Position numbers and translations under genes: made by a program. Under the pieces are notes generated by a model that saw only the letters and a list, made by a program, of their open reading frames with translations, searched no databases and was not told the DNA's origin. A stretch of 64,000 bases of DNA from contig JBBSEW010000001.1 in the NCBI GenBank assembly GCA_038239305.1, forward strand, positions 62,001 to 126,000, given 5' to 3'. Below are positions 9,358 through 18,371 of the stretch, piece by piece. Each line of letters opens with the position of its first letter. Within the stretch, counting starts at the first letter, position 1. Source of the DNA: JALYUA01 sp038239305 (GTDB lineage: Bacteria; Acidobacteriota; Thermoanaerobaculia; UBA5066; Gp7-AA6).

Positions 9358-9523
9358 GGTTTCCTCCCTCGCGCGCCGGCCCGACGAGAAAACGGGGTGT
9401 CCATGGATGATCCGGGTTAGCATACCTTCGGAACCGCGATGCCCCAGAAGCCCTGCAGGCGCTGAGGTTGGAAGGCTTTCGAACAATCCGAAGAACGCGA
9501 CGATCTCGAGAAACTCGAAGAAC

Positions 9524-10270
9524 GTGAAGACCACGACCTCGGACACGATCCTCGCGATCGACACCGCAAGTCCTTCGCCCGCGGTGACGGTCGCCGGTGG
9601 CACAGGGGTTTTCGACGTGATTCTTCCGCAGGGCCGGCACGCCTCCGAGGAGCTCCTGTCCGCCATCGCGTCCTGTCTCGCGGGAGCGCAGGCGCGGCTG
9701 ACCGAATTGAGCCGGATCGCCGTGTGCTCGGGGCCAGGTTCCTTCACAGGCGTTCGCGTCGGACTGGCGACCGCATGGGGGCTGTCCCGGGCGCTCGGAA
9801 TTCCGGCCGAGACCGTTTCGACCCTCGAAGTGCTCGCCGAAGCCGCCCGCGCGATGGCCTCTCCTGTCCAGCCTTCCACGATTCCTGTCCAGCCTTCCAC
9901 GATTCCTGTCCAGCCTTCTACGATTCCTGTCCAGCCTTCTGCGATCGCCGCCGTCCTCGACGCGGGTCGCGGGGAAGTCGTCTGGCAGCCGTTCGAGCTC
10001 GGCAGTTCCCGGGCGCGGGCCGAAGCCCCGATCGCGCGCGTGCGCAAGGAGGAGGCCGCGCGCGCGTTCGGAGGCCGGCCGGTTGCCTGTATTCCGGCGG
10101 ACCTCCTCGGTCCGGCGCTTCCCTCCGGCCCCCTTTCCGCTCTTACCGCTCCCCTTTCCCGTGCCCTCGCCGAGGCCGTCCGACGCGAGGCCGGCACGGT
10201 TGCGCACGGCCGATTCGCCGCGATCTATTCGCGGCCGAGCGCCGCGGAAGAAAAACATGGCGCTGCGTAA
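9524..10270 (+). CDS. tsaB: tRNA threonylcarbamoyladenosine biosynthesis protein TsaB
   Basis: TsaB is the non-catalytic partner that pairs with TsaD to build t6A37 on ANN-reading tRNAs. The actin-like ATPase-fold start 'ILAIDTASPSPAV' and the signature 'CSGPGSFTGVRVGLATAWGLS' are clear. GTG 9524 (V-K-T-T-T-S-D) puts the start 8 residues before the ILAIDTA strand, as in the family, giving 248 residues. ATG 9407 would add 39 residues of unlikely sequence. Residues ~113-140 hold a four-fold seven-residue repeat (PVQPSTI) not found in ordinary TsaB, inserted after the signature helix. rimI overlaps the 3' end by 14 bases, a common pairing. Confidence 0.9.
   Translation: MKTTTSDTILAIDTASPSPAVTVAGGTGVFDVILPQGRHASEELLSAIASCLAGAQARLTELSRIAVCSGPGSFTGVRVGLATAWGLSRALGIPAETVSTLEVLAEAARAMASPVQPSTIPVQPSTIPVQPSTIPVQPSAIAAVLDAGRGEVVWQPFELGSSRARAEAPIARVRKEEAARAFGGRPVACIPADLLGPALPSGPLSALTAPLSRALAEAVRREAGTVAHGRFAAIYSRPSAAEEKHGAA
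9863..9946 (+). repeat. 21-bp x 4 tandem repeat inside tsaB
   Basis: Four consecutive 21-base units beginning CCTGTCCAGCCTTC, at 9863, 9884, 9905 and 9926. The first two are identical; the third and fourth differ at one to a few positions. Because 21 is a multiple of 3, copy-number change keeps the reading frame and changes the protein by seven-residue steps (PVQPSTI). Confidence 0.95.
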
Positions 10271-10757
10271 GCCCGACGTCGAGGGCTACGCGGTGACGCC
10301 CGCGACCGCGGAGGACCTCGACGAGATCGCCCGGATCGAGCGGGAGTCGTTTCTCGTGCCGTGGAAGCGGGAGTTCTTCGCGACCGAGCTCGACGAGCCC
10401 TATCGATACGCGCGAGTGCTGTCGGGCGGGCGCGACGCCGAGCCCTCGATCGGCGGTTATCTCTTCGCCGTCTCGCTCTACGAGGAGTTCCACATCAACA
10501 AGATTGCGACGGATCCGCGCGTCCGCAATCGCGGCTACGGGCGCCGCCTCCTCGAAGACTCGATCGCGCGAGCCGGGAGCGTCCGCGCGACCGCGGTGAC
10601 TCTCGAAGTCCGCGTGTCAAACCTCCCGGCACGGGAGTTCTATCGCTCTTACGGATTTCGAGAGGCCTACCGGAGAAAGGCGTACTACCAGGATGGCGAG
10701 GACGCGCTCGCGATGGTCCTGGCGATGGGAGACGAAACATCTCCTCGCGGGAAGTGA
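10257..10757 (+). CDS. rimI: GNAT N-acetyltransferase, RimI family (ribosomal protein bS18 alanine acetyltransferase)
   Basis: 166 residues. The GNAT acetyl-CoA loop is visible as 'VRNRGYGRRLLE' (R-x-x-G-x-G) at ~82-93, followed by the beta-bulge segment 'LEVRVSNLPAREFYRSYGF' typical of RimI (V-R-x-S-N-x-x-A-x-x-x-Y-x-x-x-G-F). It acetylates the N-terminal alanine of S18 in the cytoplasm. ATG 10257 was chosen because the N-terminus then aligns with the family. It overlaps the end of tsaB by 14 bases, and the tsaB-rimI neighbourhood supports the call. Confidence 0.9.
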   Translation: MALRKPDVEGYAVTPATAEDLDEIARIERESFLVPWKREFFATELDEPYRYARVLSGGRDAEPSIGGYLFAVSLYEEFHINKIATDPRVRNRGYGRRLLEDSIARAGSVRATAVTLEVRVSNLPAREFYRSYGFREAYRRKAYYQDGEDALAMVLAMGDETSPRGK

Positions 10758-10925
10758 CCCCGGCACAAGCTGTCGGCGTTCCATTCCCGATTTCTGCCTT
10801 CCGCCCTCCGCCAGTTCCGCCCCCTTTCGCGACAGACCTTGTACGGTCGCTCTCCGGTCGGTACACTCCGGTTCGTGGCCTTCCTTTTTCCTGATTCCTC
10901 ACCCACAAAAAAGGAGGTTGGAACG

Positions 10926-11159
10926 ATGCAACAGTCGATGGAGTCCCTGAGCGAGGTGGACGCGGAATACCGCCGCCTCCATGACGAGCACCAGGATCAC
11001 GAGCATCGCCTCGAGGCGCTCGCTTTCAAGTCGGCTCTTTCGGAAGAGGAAGAGATCGAGGAGAAGCGCCTCAAGAAGGAGAAGCTCGCCCTGAAAGATC
11101 GCATGGAGGCGATCGCCCGGAATCACCGCGGCGCGCCGCACGAAGGGGTCGCCCACTGA
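10926..11159 (+). CDS. YdcH-like small coiled-coil protein (DUF465)
   Basis: 77 residues, nearly all helical: heptad-like 'EYRRLHDEHQDHEHRLEAL' followed by 'EEKRLKKEKLALKDRMEAI'. This matches the DUF465/YdcH family signature (a his/glu-rich first helix, then L-K-K-x-K-L-x-L-K-D). The function of the family is unknown. ATG 10926 is preceded by AAAAAAGGAGGTTGGAACG, a strong ribosome binding site. The gene is 32 bases upstream of psd and may be co-transcribed with it. Confidence 0.85.
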   Translation: MQQSMESLSEVDAEYRRLHDEHQDHEHRLEALAFKSALSEEEEIEEKRLKKEKLALKDRMEAIARNHRGAPHEGVAH

Positions 11160-11191
11160 GGCTTCCGTTCGCGAAAGAGGGGTGGAAGTTC

Positions 11192-11812
11192 ATGCTTCCG
11201 GCCCTCGTTCTGACCGTTGCGGCCGCGGCCACGGCCCATCCCGTCTGGGCCGTGGCTTTCGCGGCGCCCACTCTCTTTCTGGTGCAGTTCTTCCGTGATC
11301 CCGAGCGCATCTCCGACGCCGATTCCGGAACGCTCCTCTCGCCCGCCGACGGTACGGTCCTCTCGATCGGACCCGCACCGGAGTGCCCTCCGGGCGCCTC
11401 CCGCCGGATCTCGATTTTCATGTCGGTATTCAACGTCCACGTCAATCGCGCTCCCATCACGGGAGTGTTGTCGGCCTACGCGTATTCCCCCGGCAAGAAG
11501 CTCGCGGCCTTTTCGGAGAAGGCATCGCTCGAGAACGAGCAGAACCTGATCACGATGACGTCGAAGGCGGGGGTGGCGGTCGCGTTCAAGCAGATCGCGG
11601 GCGCTCTCGCGCGGCGCATCATCTTCTATCCGCGGATCGGCGAGACGATCGAGCGCGGGCGCCGTATCGGGATCATCCTGTTCGGCTCGCGCGTCGATTT
11701 CTTCGTGCCGGACGGCGCCGCGATCCTCGTCTCACCGGGCCAGAAGACGCGAGCCGGCCGGACGCCGCTCGCGCGTCTCGCCTCCGAAGGCGATTCGGCG
11801 CCGCGCTCGTGA
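11192..11812 (+). CDS. psd: Phosphatidylserine decarboxylase, short (archaeal-type) proenzyme
   Basis: About 206 residues, the short PSD form. It converts phosphatidylserine to phosphatidylethanolamine using a pyruvoyl group made by self-cleavage. The cleavage site Gly-Ser lies in 'ILFGSRVDFFVP' near the C-terminus. Other family marks are 'FFRDPER', 'SPADGTV' and 'FMSVFNVHVNRAP' (the His-containing catalytic region). There are two N-terminal hydrophobic segments. ATG 11192 has AGAGGGGTGG upstream. The frame is open a little further (L-P-F-A-K-E-G-W, which resembles family N-termini) but has no start codon, so a non-standard start is possible. pssA follows 22 bases later, so consecutive pathway enzymes are adjacent in reverse order. 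Confidence 0.93.
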   Translation: MLPALVLTVAAAATAHPVWAVAFAAPTLFLVQFFRDPERISDADSGTLLSPADGTVLSIGPAPECPPGASRRISIFMSVFNVHVNRAPITGVLSAYAYSPGKKLAAFSEKASLENEQNLITMTSKAGVAVAFKQIAGALARRIIFYPRIGETIERGRRIGIILFGSRVDFFVPDGAAILVSPGQKTRAGRTPLARLASEGDSAPRS

Positions 11813-11834
11813 TGGCCGGGCCGGAGTTGTCGAG

Positions 11835-12644
11835 ATGACCGAGGGGAAGGCCCCGGAAGTACCGGGAGACGCCGTTCGGACCGGCGAAGCTCCGTCGACG
11901 GGAGAGCCCCGGGCGCGCCGTCTGTCCAAGGAGCGGCTGTCGCGCGGCCTCTTCGTTCTCCCGACGCTTTTCACCGTCGGGAATCTCTTCTGCGGTTATC
12001 TCTCGCTCTGGTCCTCGATCAACGGAACGTTCGAGCGTTCCGCGATCCTGATCATCATCGCGGCGGTGCTGGACATGCTCGACGGACGGATCGCGCGCCT
12101 CACGAACTCGGAATCCGCGTTCGGCGAGCAGTACGACTCTCTCGCCGATCTCGTGTCGTTCGGCGTCGCTCCCGCGATCCTCGTGTACTCGTGGGGGCTC
12201 GCCGACTTTTCCCGGCTCGGGCTCGCCGTGTCGTTCTTCTTCGTCGTGTGCGGCTCGATGCGGCTCGCCCGCTTCAACATCCAGACGAAGATCGCGGACA
12301 AACGTTACTTCGTCGGCCTCCCGATTCCGGCCGCCGCCGGCACCATCTGCACGCTCGTCCTGGCGACACCGGAGAGACTCATCGATCGCGTCTGGATGAC
12401 GGGCGCCCTCGTCGCGACCTTTCTCCTCTCCTACCTGATGATCTCGACCATCCGGTACCGCTCGTTCAAGGACGTCGACCTGCGCCGCCGCCGGCCCGCC
12501 TGGATTCTTCCGGCTATTGCCCTCTTCTTCATGGCCATCGCCTACAGGCCGATCATCTCGCTGCTCGTCGCCGCCGCCGTGTTTGCGGCGTCGGGCCCCG
12601 TGGCCAAGGTCGCGGGTCTGTTCCGCCGGCGAAAACCGAGCTGA
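11835..12644 (+). CDS. pssA: CDP-diacylglycerol-serine O-phosphatidyltransferase
   Basis: 269 residues with about eight hydrophobic segments. It makes phosphatidylserine from CDP-diacylglycerol and serine in the inner membrane. The CDP-alcohol phosphotransferase motif D-G-x2-A-R-x8-G-x3-D-x3-D is seen as 'DMLDGRIARLTNSESAFG' then 'EQYDSLADLVSFG'. An N-terminal ~30-residue charged extension precedes the first helix. Downstream of psd in the same direction; together they form the phosphatidylethanolamine branch. Confidence 0.95.
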   Translation: MTEGKAPEVPGDAVRTGEAPSTGEPRARRLSKERLSRGLFVLPTLFTVGNLFCGYLSLWSSINGTFERSAILIIIAAVLDMLDGRIARLTNSESAFGEQYDSLADLVSFGVAPAILVYSWGLADFSRLGLAVSFFFVVCGSMRLARFNIQTKIADKRYFVGLPIPAAAGTICTLVLATPERLIDRVWMTGALVATFLLSYLMISTIRYRSFKDVDLRRRRPAWILPAIALFFMAIAYRPIISLLVAAAVFAASGPVAKVAGLFRRRKPS

Positions 12645-12888
12645 GAAGGGGCGATGAGGTCTCGCCGGTGTCGGCTCTCCGGTGCCGGTCCCGAGCTCCG
12701 AGTCCGGGGTCGAGGTTCTGAAACCTTCCGAACACATCCGCCCGAACGGGACTGCGGATCGTTGAGCTCAGGCGGTTTTCCACGACGGCCGAGCGGCTCG
12801 CAGCGGATCGGTCAGGCGGACGGCTGAACTCCTGAACAGCTGGACATGTGAACAGCGGAACAGGCTGGAGGGCTGAACAGCGCTCCCG

Positions 12889-14391
12889 CTATCGTCCCTT
12901 CGACGGCGCGGCCGGCGATGTCATCGCGCCGTTCGGATCATCCCCTTCCCGCGACACTTCGGCGCCGGCGGACGAAAGCACGTGGATGCGATGCGTGCAG
13001 CAACCCTTCGCCGGGGGACGCCGGACGACGATGCGGGCCGGCTCGATCTTTTCCCAGGGCCCCACGAGCGTCTCGAAGAAACGGAGCCGTGTCGCGCGGC
13101 CGAGCGTTACGGCGCCGCCGTCCGGACCGAAGACTTCGAATCGATCGAATCCCCCCGCGCGGACGTCGCTGATTCCGCCCTGCGGGACGTCCACCTCAAC
13201 CCAGTTCGATGTGCGGGAAACCATCGATGCGTGCGGCGTCGGATTTTCCGCCGAGAGGGTGATCGCCGAGCGCCCCGGATCGATCGCGATCCGGAGGTCG
13301 GTGTTGAGGGGATGGCCGAGGAGGATGTCGTTCAGGGCGGCGACCGTGAAAATCCGATCGGCTTCCGTTCGTCCGGATACCGACACCACGCGTCCCTTCA
13401 CAAAGCGACGCCCGGCGAGATCCGCCCCGAACCGGTAAACCATGTCGCTCAGGGAAGGCTGCCGGAACTGCACCCGGTCATTCGGCCGGAACGAGAAGCC
13501 TCCGGCGGACAACGGCTCGTGTGGCGTCAGGAGAAACGCCGAAGCGGATTCTTCCTTGAGCGACAGATCGTGGGCAAACTCGACGCGGGGATCATTCGTG
13601 AGTTGGGCGAGGACGGACTCCGGAAGCCGCCGATCGGGTGATCCTCCCGCGATCCATCGCCCGCGGGCGGCCGGCCGGTATGCCGCGAGCCAGGGGCGTT
13701 CGAGCCCGTCTGTCGCAGCGGGGTCGGCGGCCGCTTCGTCCCCGAATACGAAGGCCACGATCCCGTCGGCACCGTCGGCGAGCTTGCGGAGGGCGTCGCG
13801 CTCGGTTTCCGACGGGATGAAATGCAGGCTCCATGTGAGGAGGTAATTCTTCGGAAGCTTCGAGCGAAGGCCGAGCAGAAAGGCGCCATAGGCTTCCGCG
13901 TTTGCGGCGGAGAACGGGACATCGACGTGGATTCCGCGGAGCGGGCCGAACCGGGCGCCGTCGCGCAGGGCCGCCTTCATGCCGAGCCCTGCGGCGTCGG
14001 TGAGTGCGGCCGCCTTGCGAGGATCCGCGAAAACGCTCCGGGCCTCCTCCCCTGCCGAGATCACGAGCGTCACCGCGACCTTCGAAAACGGGTGAGCGGG
14101 CGGAGCGATCTCCCTGGGGATCCAGCGATCCCCCTCCGGAGAGAGAGCGGTGTGAGGAATGAATACCGACCCGAAACCTCCGTGGGAGAGGGTGGCCTCC
14201 TCCGCTCCCCCGCCATTGGCGGTTCCGTCCTCGAACCACACGGCGTCGCCGGCGGAGAGCCGGGTCTTCGTGCCGGACTGAGAGGAGTGGCAGCCGGCCA
14301 CCCACAGGGAGCCGGCCGCCGCGGCGATGAAGAGGACGTACCGCGAAAGGGGCGCGCGGCCGGACGCGAGCTCTGCACGGTTCACTTTCAC
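12889..14391 (-). CDS. Predicted lipoprotein, DUF3142-like
   Basis: 500 residues. A signal peptide ends in a lipobox, VAGC, with Cys34, so the protein is probably lipid-anchored outside the inner membrane. The body resembles the DUF3142 family: a TIM-barrel-like region with 'GIHVDVPFSAANAEAYGAFL' and 'LLTWSLHF', where an Asp-containing strand recalls glycosidase-like folds. No function is established for the family. GTG 14391 overlaps the preceding kinase stop by GTGA, so it is the last gene of a hutH-hutU-kinase-lipoprotein unit. A periplasmic partner of the kinase's large extracytoplasmic region is possible but is only inference. Confidence 0.7.
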   Translation of the reverse strand: MKVNRAELASGRAPLSRYVLFIAAAAGSLWVAGCHSSQSGTKTRLSAGDAVWFEDGTANGGGAEEATLSHGGFGSVFIPHTALSPEGDRWIPREIAPPAHPFSKVAVTLVISAGEEARSVFADPRKAAALTDAAGLGMKAALRDGARFGPLRGIHVDVPFSAANAEAYGAFLLGLRSKLPKNYLLTWSLHFIPSETERDALRKLADGADGIVAFVFGDEAAADPAATDGLERPWLAAYRPAARGRWIAGGSPDRRLPESVLAQLTNDPRVEFAHDLSLKEESASAFLLTPHEPLSAGGFSFRPNDRVQFRQPSLSDMVYRFGADLAGRRFVKGRVVSVSGRTEADRIFTVAALNDILLGHPLNTDLRIAIDPGRSAITLSAENPTPHASMVSRTSNWVEVDVPQGGISDVRAGGFDRFEVFGPDGGAVTLGRATRLRFFETLVGPWEKIEPARIVVRRPPAKGCCTHRIHVLSSAGAEVSREGDDPNGAMTSPAAPSKGR

Positions 14392-17300
14392 GAAGGCACC
14401 CCCGTTTCGTCTGCTGATGGCGATGGCGATGGCGATTCCGAGGGAAGGTCGAACATCACGCGAAACCCCCCTTCCTGGCGATTCTCCGCCGTGATCCGGC
14501 CCCCGTGCTCCTCGACGATCTTCTTCGCGATGGCGAGACCGAGCCCCGTCCCGCCGCTCTTGGCGGAGAAGTAGGGGTCGAAGAGCCGGGTCAGATTCCC
14601 GGGGACGACTCCCGGCCCCGAATCCTCCACGGTGATGCGCGTGCGCGCCTGATCGCTCAGGGCGATCAGTGTGATCTCGCCGGTGCGGCCGGAGAGCGCC
14701 TCGACCGCGTTGCCGAGAAGGTTCGAAAAGACGCGGCCGAGCAGGCGGGCGTCCGCCTCCGCGATCAGCCCGTCATCGACGCGCAGATCCCATCGGATGC
14801 CGGGAGCCCCGGCATATGCCGCCGCGGCCTCCCGGGCGAGCCGGGACACGTCGGTCCGGCTCATCTCCGGCGCCGGCAGACGCGCATAGTCGGAGAACTC
14901 GGAGGCGGCGCGTCGGAGCTCTTCGGTCTGACGCAGCACGTTCGACACGCATTCCTCCAGCACCGCCTCAAAATTTCCCGTTCCGCGCCTCCACACTTCC
15001 CGCAAATGCTCGACCGACAGACGGATCGGAGTCAGCGGATTCTTGATTTCGTGCGCGATGATCCGCGCCATCTCCGCCCATGCCGCCAGCCGGTTCGAGC
15101 GCACGACGTCCGAGATGTCCTCGAGAACGGCCATGCGCGTGCCTTCGCCGCCGAGCGGGAGCGGCACGGTGACGACCCGCCACCGCTCGCCGGGATGCGC
15201 TTCGATCTCCACAGCCGACAACGATACCGAATCGTCGGCGAGAACGCTCCGGACCGCCGCCATCGCTCGCCCCGGAAAGACGTCCTCGATCGTTTCGCCG
15301 TCTGAGCGGCCCCCGCCGAGCGCCGCCGCGGCGGGGTTCGCGAGCACGACTGCTCCGTCTTCCCGGTACGCCACGACGCCCGCGGTCATGTGCGAGAGGA
15401 GGGCGGCAAGCCGCTCCTTCTCCGCCGAGAGAGCCTCGGTCTGTTCCTTCAAGCTTCGCGACATGGAGAGAAAGGCTCGCACGAGCTCCCGCAGCTCCTC
15501 GTCCGGCGGCTCGGCCAGGCGTGGGGAAAAGTCCCCCGCTGCGACGGCGCGTGTTCCGGCGACCAGGTCGGCGACGGGCCGGGCGACGCGGACGGCCAAC
15601 CGGCCGGCAATCAGGGCCGACACGAGGAACACGAGAAGGCTGAAGGCGGAAACCGCGGCCGTGAACTGGCTCGCTTCCGCTTCGGCGACCCGCTGCTGGG
15701 GCAGGAGCAGGATCGAGAGGAGCGCCGGGCTTCGCACGCCGGGCGCGCCCGGTATCGAGGAGAGGTCCGTCGTGATTTCCTCGAGCCGGCTCTCGGCCAC
15801 GATTCGGGAGCCGACCTGCTGACCCGAGCCCGAGAGACCGATGGCGACGTAGGCTGCCGCCGGCACGCGATCGGGCACGAGCCCCGCCGAATAGAGGTCG
15901 CGCCTCGACGTGGCGAGCAGCGTGGAATCGGGGGCATATACCGACAGGTCGTATCCCACGGCGTTGGCGAGCCACGCGAGGATCTCGTCGTCGATCGAGC
16001 CGAGAGCGCCGCGCCCTCCCGTCGCGGACGGGATGTAATCGTCGAGAACCTTTCGGGCGGTCTCGAGCCCCGTGCGCGCGTGGTCCAGAGTGTCTCTGCC
16101 GGAGCGCTCGACGATCGTCGTGCGAATGAAGAACGTCACGGCGAACAGAGGAACCATCACGACCAGCACGAACAGACCGACCAGACGTCCCCGGAACGTC
16201 CGGAGGCCTTCCGGGAAGAACGTCCCCGAGGAGCGCCGGGCGGCGAGAAATCTCCAGAGAAACAGGACCATCGCGACGCCGGCGAGGATCGAGATACCCG
16301 GAAGAAGAAGCGCCGCGGTGAGGAGCCGGCCGAAAAAATCAGGGCCCGGCACGGCGACGAGGCGATATCCGTCCGGGATCGCACGGACTTCTCCCCACAG
16401 GTCTTCCCCGCGGAACAGGAGGTGCGCGGACACGGGCTTTCCATGGGCGCGCAGCTCGGCGCGAACCGGATCGGAGAGCGGCGGGCCGTCGTCCCGGCGC
16501 TCTCCGTCCCGCGCGTAATTCGCGATGATGGCCCGGGGCGGATCCTCGGCGTCCGCCCCTCCCGTGCGCGATTCGCCGAGAACGACCCGGCGGTAAAACT
16601 CGATTCGCGGCGGCAGCGGATCCCACTCCGGCCAGTCCGCGGTCGACACGGCGACCGAGCCCCAGCGCGATCCGTTCGCAAAAAGAGCGACGGTGCGATG
16701 AACGAGCGCGACGTCGTAGCGGTCGATCCGAACGGGCCCGCTTCGCAGGGGCCGGCCGAACTCCGGCTCGGGAATGAGGGAAAACTTGCTCCGCGGCTGG
16801 CCCGCGGCGTCGAACACCTCGAACGAGCTCACCGTCGGCTGTCGGTTGTCCCGCTCGCCGTTCTTCCAGATCCGGTACGCCAGGTCGGACAGGTCCGTCT
16901 CCGCGATTGGAGCGGGCAGTTGACGCGCGAGATCGAAAGCCTCGACACTCTCGACGGCGCGTTCCGCGGCGAAGGCGGCGTCGGCGGAGGCCTGCGTGGG
17001 GTCGGGAATCCGGATCGACGCCGCCCGTCGGACGGCCATCGCGACCCGGGAGTGCTCCGAGAGCGTCGATGCCGCGAGGACGACGAGTAGCGCGGTGCCG
17101 GCCGCCAGCCGGGGCCACACGGCCGCTGGTCGATCCCGGACCTCCCCGACGGCTCGGGCCCACAGGACGAGCGCGACGAACGTGACACCGACGAGCCCGG
17201 TCAGGAAGGCCGGCGAGGGCGTGACCAGCGCGAGGGCTCCCGCGAGCGCCGCGCTCGTCATGACGACGGCGAGGCCCAGGCTTCGCCGGTTTCCCGGTGA

Positions 17301-18371
17301 CAGGCTGCTCGAGACGAGGGCGAGGGATCCGAGGACGAGCGCCGTGAGCCCGGCCAGGCGGAGGATCGCCGAGGGCGACCCGACGAGACGGGATCCGAGA
17401 GCGGGCGGCTGGATCCGCTCCGCGGCGAGCAGCGCGAGACCGAAGAACACGAAACCGGCAGCGCCCCGGAAAGTTCTCGCCGCGCGGGTCGTCATAGACC
17501 GGCGCATGGCCGCAAGTGCAGCGGGAAGAACCGCGAGGCCGCCCGCGAACATCCAGACTCGCGGCGACGCGAACGCCCTGCCATCGAGCGTCGTCCGGGC
17601 TTCGAGCGCCAGGAAAATCAGGAGAAGACCGGCGCCCACGCGCGGCGGGTCATCCGCGCGGCCGATCAGGAAGATCGCCACCGCCCCGACGAGCAGAAGG
17701 GCGTATCGAGCGCCAGGTGGCCGCGTCGATGGAACGGTACCGGATGCGCGCAAGGCGAGGAGCGGTTTCCCGCCGGCGCTCGAGAGCGTCGGAGCCGGCT
17801 CGGCCGGCAGGGGCGCGACGGGGACCCAGTTGAGCGCGCGACCCCGGAGACCGAGGGCCCGGGCGAAATCCGGCGCCTCGACGGGAATCGTGCGCGCCGC
17901 GTAAACAATCCCTGACTGGGGCTGGCCCGGAATCGTCCGGCGCACGAGGAGGGTCAGCGTCGTCGCACTCCATCGCACGCCCGTCCCGTCGCGATCGAGC
18001 AGCCCGGCGAGGGATGAAGGGGCATCGCCCCACCATGCGAGCGAAGTCCCGGCCGGATCCGCCAGGGCGATCCAGGAACCGGCCGGGGCGTCGCCGAGTG
18101 CCTGGCGAGCGGCCGTGAAGAGAGTCAGGCGGTTGATCGCCACGCCGCCGCCCTGCAGCGAACGGGCGACGTCGGATCGGGCGGCCAGCGCGCCCGCACG
18201 AGCCGCGAGCGCCGCCGCTTCCGCGCGAACCGCCGGAGCGAGAGTTGCCGGCTCCCGGCGCGCCACCGCGGGCCACGTGACCCACCCGTCCGCGTACGCG
18301 AGAGCAAGCGCCGCGATCAACGCCGCGGTGGCGACGGCCGCCGCGAAGGGCGCTCGCCGTTCGGGCGTCAC
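14388..18371 (-). CDS. Very large NtrY-like membrane sensor histidine kinase
   Basis: 1327 residues from GTG 18371, which overlaps the hutU stop by GTGA. The N-terminal ~900 residues are sensory: a first membrane helix, an extracytoplasmic segment, a cluster of about 10 hydrophobic helices, then a second large extracytoplasmic region and further helices. Next come a HAMP domain (~928-980), a PAS-like domain (~985-1095) and HisKA with 'AHEIKNPLTPIRLSVEHL' and phospho-acceptor His1107. HATPase_c follows with an N box near 1220, DSGPG at ~1250 and GTGLGLA at ~1275. The H-box with NPLTPI is the NtrY type. No response regulator gene adjoins it, so its partner is elsewhere. The first ~200 codons of the longer open frame are antisense to hutU and are not part of it. 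Confidence 0.9.
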   Translation of the reverse strand: MTPERRAPFAAAVATAALIAALALAYADGWVTWPAVARREPATLAPAVRAEAAALAARAGALAARSDVARSLQGGGVAINRLTLFTAARQALGDAPAGSWIALADPAGTSLAWWGDAPSSLAGLLDRDGTGVRWSATTLTLLVRRTIPGQPQSGIVYAARTIPVEAPDFARALGLRGRALNWVPVAPLPAEPAPTLSSAGGKPLLALRASGTVPSTRPPGARYALLLVGAVAIFLIGRADDPPRVGAGLLLIFLALEARTTLDGRAFASPRVWMFAGGLAVLPAALAAMRRSMTTRAARTFRGAAGFVFFGLALLAAERIQPPALGSRLVGSPSAILRLAGLTALVLGSLALVSSSLSPGNRRSLGLAVVMTSAALAGALALVTPSPAFLTGLVGVTFVALVLWARAVGEVRDRPAAVWPRLAAGTALLVVLAASTLSEHSRVAMAVRRAASIRIPDPTQASADAAFAAERAVESVEAFDLARQLPAPIAETDLSDLAYRIWKNGERDNRQPTVSSFEVFDAAGQPRSKFSLIPEPEFGRPLRSGPVRIDRYDVALVHRTVALFANGSRWGSVAVSTADWPEWDPLPPRIEFYRRVVLGESRTGGADAEDPPRAIIANYARDGERRDDGPPLSDPVRAELRAHGKPVSAHLLFRGEDLWGEVRAIPDGYRLVAVPGPDFFGRLLTAALLLPGISILAGVAMVLFLWRFLAARRSSGTFFPEGLRTFRGRLVGLFVLVVMVPLFAVTFFIRTTIVERSGRDTLDHARTGLETARKVLDDYIPSATGGRGALGSIDDEILAWLANAVGYDLSVYAPDSTLLATSRRDLYSAGLVPDRVPAAAYVAIGLSGSGQQVGSRIVAESRLEEITTDLSSIPGAPGVRSPALLSILLLPQQRVAEAEASQFTAAVSAFSLLVFLVSALIAGRLAVRVARPVADLVAGTRAVAAGDFSPRLAEPPDEELRELVRAFLSMSRSLKEQTEALSAEKERLAALLSHMTAGVVAYREDGAVVLANPAAAALGGGRSDGETIEDVFPGRAMAAVRSVLADDSVSLSAVEIEAHPGERWRVVTVPLPLGGEGTRMAVLEDISDVVRSNRLAAWAEMARIIAHEIKNPLTPIRLSVEHLREVWRRGTGNFEAVLEECVSNVLRQTEELRRAASEFSDYARLPAPEMSRTDVSRLAREAAAAYAGAPGIRWDLRVDDGLIAEADARLLGRVFSNLLGNAVEALSGRTGEITLIALSDQARTRITVEDSGPGVVPGNLTRLFDPYFSAKSGGTGLGLAIAKKIVEEHGGRITAENRQEGGFRVMFDLPSESPSPSPSADETGVPS

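Noticed and set aside
9863..9946. Possible CRISPR array
   Set aside because: Units are contiguous 21-mers without spacers and are in frame within tsaB, so it is a coding tandem repeat.
9358..10197. Upstream extension of mutS
   Set aside because: The extension is antisense to tsaB and lacks MutS homology; GTG 9357 has a strong ribosome site and the expected N-terminus.
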